A DNA stretch of 19,651 nucleotides from Spirochaetota bacterium (lineage in GTDB: Bacteria > Spirochaetota > Spirochaetia > DSM-27196 > PWMO01), in contig JAAAOH010000111.1 in the NCBI GenBank assembly GCA_009908925.1, positions 1 to 19,651 on the forward strand, written 5' to 3'. Position 1 is the first letter of the stretch, and each line of letters begins with the position of its first letter. Below are positions 14,151 to 19,651 of the stretch, in pieces. The translations under genes and the position numbers were made by a program. The notes under the pieces were generated by a model. It was given only the letters and a program-made list of their open reading frames with translations, ran no database searches and had not been told where the DNA came from.

Positions 14151-15295
14151 CGGATGCCCACCCCCTTCTTCGCCGACTTCACGTCCTTGAGTCCGTTTCC
14201 CGTAACGAGCACTACCACCGCGGCATCCCGCGGAATCTCCGCCTCCATCGCCCGGAAGCCCGCCCACGCCGCCGCGGCGGCCGGCTCCGCGAAGAGCCCC
14301 GAGCCCGAGGCAAGCTCGGTCTGCGCCGAGAGGATGGCTTCGTCGCTCACCGTGAGGGCGCGCCCCCCGTGTCGACGCAGGCGCTCCACTGCGAAGTACC
14401 CCGCCGCAGGCACGTCGACCGATATGGAGTCCGCGAGCGTCTGCGAGGATACCGGGTCGGTGAAGCCGCCCGACTCGAGCGCCCGCGTGATCGCCTGCGA
14501 ACCCTCGGCCTGTACCGCCACCACCGCGGGGGTCCGATCGGCAACACCCAGGCTCACCAGATCCTCGAAGCCCTTGTAGACGCCGCTCAGGATCACGCCG
14601 TCACCGGTGGGAACAAACACGTAGTCGGGGACGCCGCTCCCGAGCTGGCGAAAGATCTCGAGTGCGACCGTTTTCTTCCCTTCGATGGTCATCGGATTGT
14701 GCCCGGTGTTCCGCGAGAGCCCGCCGTGTGTTCGCAGATATTCCATCGCCTGCGCCGAGGCCTCGTCGTAGGTGCCGTCCACCCGCACCACATCGGCACC
14801 GTACTGAAGGGATTGCACGAGCTTCCCCGCCGGAGCGCCGGCCGGAAGATACAGCCGCACCGAGAGCCCCGCGGCGGCCCCCACCCCGCACATGGAGCTG
14901 CCGGCGTTTCCGGTGGAGGCGACGACAATCCGCTCGATGCCCTCCCGCCGGGCGAAGGCGGCGACGAGGGCGCTCGCCCGGTCCTTGAGGGATCCGGTGG
15001 GATTGCAGGAGTCGTCCTTGAGATACAACCGGGGGAAACCGGTGGCCCGGCGCAGGCGCTCGGGTTCCCAGAGCGGCGTGTTCCCCACGGGGATCGGCGG
15101 GAACCACTCCCGCTCCACCGGCAGCAGATCGGCGATCTCCCAGTCCCCAGGCGCCGAGCCCTGTAGTACCACCTCCAGGATGCCCGAGAGGGGCCGCCCC
15201 GGCTCCTGCCGCCGCGAGCAGTCCTCGCAGAGCAGCCGCTCAGGGCTGATGGGGTACTCGCGACCGCAGAGGCTGCACCGGTAGGAGAACCGCAT
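14147..15295 (-). CDS. Threonine synthase-like PLP-dependent enzyme with N-terminal zinc ribbon
   Basis: This 382-aa fold-type II PLP enzyme begins with a four-cysteine zinc ribbon (Cys7, Cys10, Cys23, Cys26). Lys104 in KDDSCNPTGSLKDRAS (93-108) is the PLP lysine. STGNAGSS (127-134) is the substrate loop and PTGDGVILSGVYKGF (229-243) the phosphate loop. It looks like threonine synthase, but no homoserine or threonine genes are nearby, and it lies between ygeY and a xanthine-dehydrogenase subunit. I infer that it acts on an amino-acid-like intermediate of purine breakdown, for example an ammonia-lyase reaction. The ATG at 15295 overlaps the ygeY stop by one base (TGATG); the open frame upstream to 16108 is a shadow of ygeY. 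Classical threonine synthase remains an alternative. Confidence 0.85.
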   Translation of the reverse strand: MRFSYRCSLCGREYPISPERLLCEDCSRRQEPGRPLSGILEVVLQGSAPGDWEIADLLPVEREWFPPIPVGNTPLWEPERLRRATGFPRLYLKDDSCNPTGSLKDRASALVAAFARREGIERIVVASTGNAGSSMCGVGAAAGLSVRLYLPAGAPAGKLVQSLQYGADVVRVDGTYDEASAQAMEYLRTHGGLSRNTGHNPMTIEGKKTVALEIFRQLGSGVPDYVFVPTGDGVILSGVYKGFEDLVSLGVADRTPAVVAVQAEGSQAITRALESGGFTDPVSSQTLADSISVDVPAAGYFAVERLRRHGGRALTVSDEAILSAQTELASGSGLFAEPAAAAAWAGFRAMEAEIPRDAAVVVLVTGNGLKDVKSAKKGVGIR

Positions 15296-16575
15296 CACGA
15301 CCGCCCGGCCTCCGACGAGCCGGCGTCGGCGGCGTCGTCCGCGCCTGCTTCGGCAAGCACGTAGGGAAGCATGGCGTAAAAGGCGCTGCATATTTCGAGG
15401 TCCGCCACCCTGGTCACCTCGTTGGGCGCGTGGGCCTGATTCTCGTCGCCGGGCCCGAAGCCGATCCCCGGAATCCGATGCAGCCCGGTGGTGGAGACCA
15501 GATTGGTCGAGAAGGTCCACTTGTCGATCACCGGCTCCGCACTCCACAGCGCCCGGTAGGCCCGCGCGCCGGCCTGCACGAGCTCGTGCTCCTCGGGAAC
15601 CTTCCAGGTGGGGAAATACAACTCCTGTCCGTAGTCGGCGTTCTTCCAGCCCCGCTTCTCGTAGGTCGGCATGGTCACCGAAACCGCCGACTCGTCCTCT
15701 CCGGTGGCCTCGGCGACGTAGCGCTTCACCTGCGCGATGGCAAGCTCCCTGTCCTCTCCCCAGGTCAGGCGCCGATCGAGGTAGAGCATGGCCTGATCGG
15801 GAACCGCGCACTGCGACGGTCCCCGGGCGTCGACCTGGCTGACCACAATGGTCCCCTTGCCGAGAAAGTTGTCCTCGTCGGGCTCGAGGTCCTCGTTCAG
15901 CTTCTCCAGCGCCAGGGCGGCGCGGGAGGCCTTGTAGGCGGCGTTCACTCCGCGCTCCGGGGCCGAGCCGTGGGCGGAGACACCCTGCAGACGGGCCACC
16001 ATCTCCATGCGCCCCCGCTGCCCCCGGTGGATTCGGCATGAGGAGGGCTCGGTTGAGACGATGAAGTCCGGGCGAAGGTTCTCCTCCTCTATGAGGTACT
16101 TCCAGCACATCCCGTCGCAGTCCTCCTCCATGACGGTGAAGGTGAAGTACACCGTGTACTCACCGTCGTAGCCGAGCTCCCGGAGGATGCGCCCGGCGGT
16201 CAGCATCGCCGCCGCGCCGCCTTTCTGATCCGCGGCACCCCGGCCGTGTACCAGACCGTCCGCGATTTCTCCGGAGAACGGATCCTTCTCCCACTGCGAC
16301 GGATTGCCGACCTCCACCGTATCCACGTGGGCATCGAAGGCAATGGACTTCGGCCCCGAGCCGATGCGGGCTACCACGCTTCCGAGCCCGTCTATGCGGA
16401 CCTCGTCGAAGCCGTAGTCCCGGCACATCTGCTCCAGCCGCAGGCAGACATCCTTCTCCTCCCCGCTGTAGGACTTGATCTGAACCAGCTCGCTCAAGAT
16501 CCGGGCCGTTTCCGCCCGGTAGGCGGCCGCCTTCTCCAGTATCTGCTTTGTTGTACTCGTGTTGGTCGTGCTCAT
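15295..16575 (-). CDS. ygeY: YgeY-type M20 family metallohydrolase
   Basis: This 426-aa protein is of the M20/DapE peptidase-deacylase family. The metal ligands and catalytic residues are visible: His83 and Asp85 in DAHVDTV, Asp116 in GRGAADQKGG, Glu150/Glu151 in MEEDCDG, Glu176 in STEPSS and His382 in QAHAPNE. The dimerisation-domain histidine is probably His202 in SAHGSAPERG. Sequence and context match YgeY, which would hydrolyse an amide or ureido bond in a ring-opened intermediate (inferred). The ATG at 16575 has AGGAGA 4 nt upstream and gives the family's length; the open frame to 16932 overlaps ssnA. The C-terminus carries an acidic Ala/Gly/Asp/Ser tail (407-426) beyond the conserved end. 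It starts 29 nt after ssnA. Confidence 0.93.
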   Translation of the reverse strand: MSTTNTSTTKQILEKAAAYRAETARILSELVQIKSYSGEEKDVCLRLEQMCRDYGFDEVRIDGLGSVVARIGSGPKSIAFDAHVDTVEVGNPSQWEKDPFSGEIADGLVHGRGAADQKGGAAAMLTAGRILRELGYDGEYTVYFTFTVMEEDCDGMCWKYLIEEENLRPDFIVSTEPSSCRIHRGQRGRMEMVARLQGVSAHGSAPERGVNAAYKASRAALALEKLNEDLEPDEDNFLGKGTIVVSQVDARGPSQCAVPDQAMLYLDRRLTWGEDRELAIAQVKRYVAEATGEDESAVSVTMPTYEKRGWKNADYGQELYFPTWKVPEEHELVQAGARAYRALWSAEPVIDKWTFSTNLVSTTGLHRIPGIGFGPGDENQAHAPNEVTRVADLEICSAFYAMLPYVLAEAGADDAADAGSSEAGRS

Positions 16576-16604
16576 GCTCTCTCCTGTTGCTTCTGTCACT
16601 CCGG

Positions 16605-17963
16605 TCAGGCCTGGATAGCGTTCACCCGCTCCCACAGTCGCCGGGCCTGCCCTCGGGCCTCCGCGTAGACCGGCGCAAGGTCCCGGCTGAAGCGGCGGTT
16701 CTCCATGACGAGGCGCCCGCCGACCATGACCGTCTCCACGATATCCGGCCCCATGGCGAATGCGAGGTGGCCGGCAAGGTTCTCGCCCCGAAGCGGCGTC
16801 GGCGAGGGATAGTCGGCCAGGACCAGGTCGGCGGTATGTCCCGGCTCCAGGCGCCCGAAGGGACGAGCGAAGGAGCGCCCGAGCACCCGGTTGCCGGCCG
16901 CAAGCGCGGCAAGGAAGCCGTCGGGGCCCCATGGTCCGGCCTCGTCGCGGTGCTTGAAGAAGGCGGTGCGGGTCTCTGTGAACATGTCCGCACCGATGCC
17001 GTCGGTGCCGAGGGCGAGGTTCCGAAGGCGCGGCAGATTGCGGTTGTAGCCGACGCCGTTGTTCATGTTCGATCGGACGTTGTGGATGAGAAACGCATCG
17101 CGCTCGTTCACCAGATCGACCTCCGCGGGGCTCAGGTGCACGCCGTGGATGAGCAGGGTCCGCTCGTCGAGGAGGCCGTAGGCGTCGAGCCGGGGGATGA
17201 TGTCGGTGCCGTAGTGGTAATGCGAGTGCGAGACATCCCAGCGGTCCTCGGCCACGTGCACGTGGAAGCCGCGCCCGGTGCGGGAGCAGGCATCGGCGAT
17301 GAGCTCAAGCCCGTCATCGGGGAGGGTGCAGGGCGCATGCCCGCCGATGTGGGAGGCAACGAGCCCGCTGGCGCGCCCGTCGGCGGCCTCCGTGTCGAGG
17401 AGCCCGGCAAAGGCCTCGTTCTCCGCTACCCCGGCACGCATGCCCTCTGTGCCGTGGCGGTCGGTGACCTCGTAGCAGGTAGCGCCGCGAATCCCCGCCT
17501 CCTCGAAAGCACGCTTTATGGTCGCCAGCGAGCCTTCGATCATGTTGGGCGAGGCGTGGTGATCTATGATCGCCGTCGTGCCCGTGCGAATCGCGTCGAG
17601 GGCGGCGGTGAGGGCCGAGTAGTAGAGGATGTCCTCGTCGACCGCCTGATCCACGCGCCACCACAGCTGCTTCAGGACCGAGACGAAGTCGGGCATGGGA
17701 CCGATCTCCGCCATGATCCCCCGGGCAAAGGCCGAGTAGAGATGCGTGTGGCTGCACACGAGCCCGGGAAGCAGGAGCTTACCACCGGCATCGATGACCC
17801 GCCCGGGCGCCCCGGTTACAGGCGCCCCCGCGCCGGCCCCACCGTTTCCGGCGAGATCGGGACCGACGGCGGCAATGCGGTCGCCCTCGACGGCCACGTC
17901 CTGCCCCTCCCGCACCCTCGGCGGATCGAACTCGACAAGCGTTGCGTTTCGAAAGAGGATCAT
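16605..17963 (-). CDS. ssnA: SsnA-type amidohydrolase
   Basis: This 452-aa member of the metal-dependent amidohydrolase superfamily has VCSHTHLYS (69-77, His72/His74), HVHVAED (234-240), HGVHLS (273-278) and the metal/catalytic Asp321 in LGTDGIGADMF. The segments LKQLWWRVD, IDHHASPN, HNVRSNMNNGVGYN and FFKHRD agree closely with E. coli SsnA as I recall it, so the assignment is strong. It likely hydrolyses or deaminates a purine-derived ring during anaerobic purine breakdown (family and context inference). It is a distant paralogue of the 8-oxoguanine deaminase-like gene in the same operon. Residues 38-54 are a Gly/Ala-rich insert. The ATG overlaps the ygfK stop (ATGA). Confidence 0.94.
   Translation of the reverse strand: MILFRNATLVEFDPPRVREGQDVAVEGDRIAAVGPDLAGNGGAGAGAPVTGAPGRVIDAGGKLLLPGLVCSHTHLYSAFARGIMAEIGPMPDFVSVLKQLWWRVDQAVDEDILYYSALTAALDAIRTGTTAIIDHHASPNMIEGSLATIKRAFEEAGIRGATCYEVTDRHGTEGMRAGVAENEAFAGLLDTEAADGRASGLVASHIGGHAPCTLPDDGLELIADACSRTGRGFHVHVAEDRWDVSHSHYHYGTDIIPRLDAYGLLDERTLLIHGVHLSPAEVDLVNERDAFLIHNVRSNMNNGVGYNRNLPRLRNLALGTDGIGADMFTETRTAFFKHRDEAGPWGPDGFLAALAAGNRVLGRSFARPFGRLEPGHTADLVLADYPSPTPLRGENLAGHLAFAMGPDIVETVMVGGRLVMENRRFSRDLAPVYAEARGQARRLWERVNAIQA
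17802..17852 (-). repeat. Gly/Ala-rich low-complexity insert in ssnA
   Basis: Residues 38-54 (LAGNGGAGAGAPVTGAP) occupy the same N-terminal loop as the insert in the 8-oxoguanine deaminase-like protein, just before the VIDA segment in both. Confidence 0.65.
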
Positions 17964-19651
17964 CTCGGCACCCCCGGAATCGCGGGCTCCACCGGACCGA
18001 AGAGATGCGGCCGGGTTCCGCGGAGAATCGCGAACAACCGCGCAAACCGCGCCTCATCGCCTGTGCCCTGTGCCGCGGTCCCGAGCTCCGCCTCGCTTAC
18101 CCGTCGCGCCTGCCCGCCGAACCGCAGTCGCACCCGGTCCCCCTCGAGAAGCCAGCCCGGGTTGCTGCTGTTCTCGAAGTCCGCCGCCGTACTGAATACG
18201 GTGGGCTTGTCGACGTAGGGCAGCTTCTCCTCCCAGGGGCAGAAGTGTCCGCAGTTGCCGCACTCGTTACAGTAGGCATCGAGGTGCACAATCTCGAAGG
18301 GATCGGAGAAGAGAGCCTCGCCGGAAACGGGCACGGCGATGTTTGCCCGATTCGGGCAGACGTCCACGCATTTGTTGCAGATGAAATCACACTCGAGACA
18401 CCGGTTCTTCTCCGTCGCGGCGAACGACGCCGGCCCGGAGTCTCCGGCCGGGTCGGGCCTGTCGGTGATGGTGCCCTTCTTCGCGAGGATCTCCGCCTGC
18501 CGGCGCCCGGCGTCCACCGGCGGGATCCGCTCCTCGCGCCGCCACGCCGGGTCGGCGGTGCGGCATATGGCGTCTGCGGCCCTGCGCCCCTCGGCGATGC
18601 AGGAGACGATGGTGGACGGACCGGTACGACTGTCGCCGATGAGAAAGACCCCGTCCAGGGCGGTTTCCCCGGCCGCGCCGGTGGCAACTCTGCCCGTCTC
18701 ATCCGTCTCGAGGCCCGCTTCGGATAGGACCTCCGCATCGGGGCGCTCGCCGACGGCGTGGATGATGCTGCCGGCGTGGATGGTCTCGCTGCGATCGGTG
18801 GGCACGGGCCGCCGTCGACCGGAGTGATCCACCTCGCCGAGCTCCATGACGGTGAGTTCGAGCGTTCCGTCGGCATCGAAGCGCGCCGGGTTCCGCAGCC
18901 ACCGGAACTCGACCCCGTCCTGCAGGGCAAGCTCGTACTCCTCCCTGCTTGCAGGCATCTGCGCCTCCGAGCGGCGATACACCACGCTCACCTGCTCTAC
19001 TCCGGGAGAGCGCAGCGCAGCACGCGCGCAGTCCATTGCCGTATCGCCGGCACCTACGACCACCACGCGGCGGCCGAGCTCGAGCTCCTCGGGGTTTGAG
19101 TTGAATTGCCTGAGAAAGGAAAAGGAAGGATACACGCGGTCGTTGTCACCCGCAAGCGGCAGCGGTTTCGTGCCGTAGGTGCCGACGCCGAGGACAACGA
19201 AGTCAAAGCCTTCGGCCTTGAGCTGCTCCACGTCGATCCGCTCGTCGACACCGAAGCGAAAGCGCACCCCCTGCTTCCGTATGTGCTCGACATCGCTCTC
19301 GATGGCCTCCCGGCTCATGCGGAACTGCGGCACCACGTAGCGAACGATGCCCCCGGCGTCCGCCTCGCGCTCGAGGACGGTGACCCGGAACCCCTCGCGG
19401 GAGAGGAAGTAGGCCGCAGAGAGCCCGGCCGGCCCCGCCCCGACGACGGCCACGTGCTCCTCCCGCCACGGCCCGGGTACCTCCCGGCGCGCGTCGTATC
19501 CCGCCCCGCCCTGCAGCACCGCGAGGCGCTTGATCTCCCGGATGTTCACGCAGCCCTCGTAGTCGAGGCGCGTGCACACGAGCTGGCACTGGTGATCGCA
19601 GATATACCCGGTCATCGACGGAAGGGCGTTTCGCTCGTAAATGAGCTCGAG
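17960..19651 (-). CDS. ygfK: YgfK iron-sulfur flavoprotein, C-terminal part (5' end outside window)
   Basis: 563 codons are visible and the frame stays open to the right edge. YgfK is about 1000 aa, so roughly the N-terminal 40-45% is missing. The ATG at 19615 is internal: the 12 codons before it (LELIYERNALPS) continue the family pattern. Numbering from that Met, CDHQCQLVCTR (6-16) plus Cys22 is the Fe-S entry motif of glutamate-synthase small-subunit proteins. VGAGPAGLSAAYFL (58-71) binds FAD and VVVGAGDTAMDCARA (185-199) binds NAD(P)H. IGDSRTG (326-332) is the second FAD motif. CLECDFICNKCVDVCP (406-421) and CNECGNCGHFCP (449-460) are two 4Fe-4S motifs. It likely shuttles electrons between NAD(P)H or ferredoxin and the molybdenum hydroxylases, or reduces a purine directly. 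Confidence 0.94.
   Translation of the reverse strand, partial: LELIYERNALPSMTGYICDHQCQLVCTRLDYEGCVNIREIKRLAVLQGGAGYDARREVPGPWREEHVAVVGAGPAGLSAAYFLSREGFRVTVLEREADAGGIVRYVVPQFRMSREAIESDVEHIRKQGVRFRFGVDERIDVEQLKAEGFDFVVLGVGTYGTKPLPLAGDNDRVYPSFSFLRQFNSNPEELELGRRVVVVGAGDTAMDCARAALRSPGVEQVSVVYRRSEAQMPASREEYELALQDGVEFRWLRNPARFDADGTLELTVMELGEVDHSGRRRPVPTDRSETIHAGSIIHAVGERPDAEVLSEAGLETDETGRVATGAAGETALDGVFLIGDSRTGPSTIVSCIAEGRRAADAICRTADPAWRREERIPPVDAGRRQAEILAKKGTITDRPDPAGDSGPASFAATEKNRCLECDFICNKCVDVCPNRANIAVPVSGEALFSDPFEIVHLDAYCNECGNCGHFCPWEEKLPYVDKPTVFSTAADFENSSNPGWLLEGDRVRLRFGGQARRVSEAELGTAAQGTGDEARFARLFAILRGTRPHLFGPVEPAIPGVPR

Noticed and set aside
13260..14579. Plus-strand open frame of 439 codons opposite the Mo subunit and PLP gene
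   Set aside because: Shadow crossing a gene junction; no protein-like features.
16548..18218. Plus-strand open frame of 556 codons opposite ssnA and ygfK
   Set aside because: It spans two real genes on the other strand and has no family motifs or ribosome binding site.
19613..19615. ATG at 19615 as the start of a 551-aa oxidoreductase
   Set aside because: The frame is open to the window edge and the codons before this ATG match the YgfK pattern, so the gene is cut by the edge.
2651..19651. Selenocysteine (in-frame TGA) in the 'selenium-dependent' hydroxylase genes
   Set aside because: All expected domains are complete without TGA readthrough; in this family selenium is thought to be a labile ligand of the Mo centre, not selenocysteine.

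Overview
This is a GC-rich window from a bacterium, almost fully coding, with no rRNA, tRNA, transposase or CRISPR. No taxonomic marker gene is present. The gene content (molybdenum hydroxylases, a YgfK iron-sulfur flavoprotein, YgeW, YgeY and SsnA) points to an anaerobe or facultative anaerobe that breaks down purines. A GC-rich spirochaete or deltaproteobacterium-like organism would fit, but this is only an impression.

Left part, about 1-2650. Two overlapping minus-strand regulatory genes run off the left edge: a LuxR/GerE HTH-only protein of 96 aa, then the start of a second protein that resembles the N-terminal region of larger LuxR-type regulators. A 110-bp gap holds a good minus-strand promoter, an inverted repeat and a weak plus-strand promoter. 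Two plus-strand genes follow: a 12-TM MFS transporter and a monoacylglycerol-lipase-like alpha/beta hydrolase. The hydrolase converges on the large operon with only 4 bp between the stop codons.

Main part, about 2651-19651. Twelve minus-strand genes are packed as one operon, read right to left. They are ygfK (5' end outside the window), ssnA, ygeY, a threonine-synthase-like PLP enzyme, the Mo, 2Fe-2S and FAD subunits of a three-subunit xanthine-dehydrogenase-type hydroxylase, a second and unusual PLP enzyme, an 8-oxoguanine-deaminase-like amidohydrolase, ygfM, xdhD and ygeW. Most junctions are ATGA/GTGA/TGATG overlaps; the largest gap is 32 nt.

The operon is an expanded relative of the E. 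coli yge/ygf 'selenium-dependent molybdenum hydroxylase' cluster, whose homologues have been linked to anaerobic urate/purine degradation. An inferred scheme: the deaminases and hydroxylases interconvert oxopurines such as 8-oxoguanine, xanthine and urate. YgfK exchanges electrons with them. SsnA and YgeY hydrolyse ring-opening intermediates. The PLP enzymes eliminate ammonia from amino-acid-like intermediates. YgeW conserves a carbamoyl group as carbamoyl phosphate. Compared with E. coli, the window has no recognisable YgeX (diaminopropionate ammonia-lyase) but has two other fold-type-II PLP enzymes, and it adds an 8-oxoguanine-deaminase-like enzyme and a complete second hydroxylase. Cofactor-maturation genes (yqeB, yqeC, ygfJ) and a purine permease are not visible and may lie beyond the right edge. 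Several operon proteins carry Gly/Ala-rich low-complexity inserts or tails, which is unusual.
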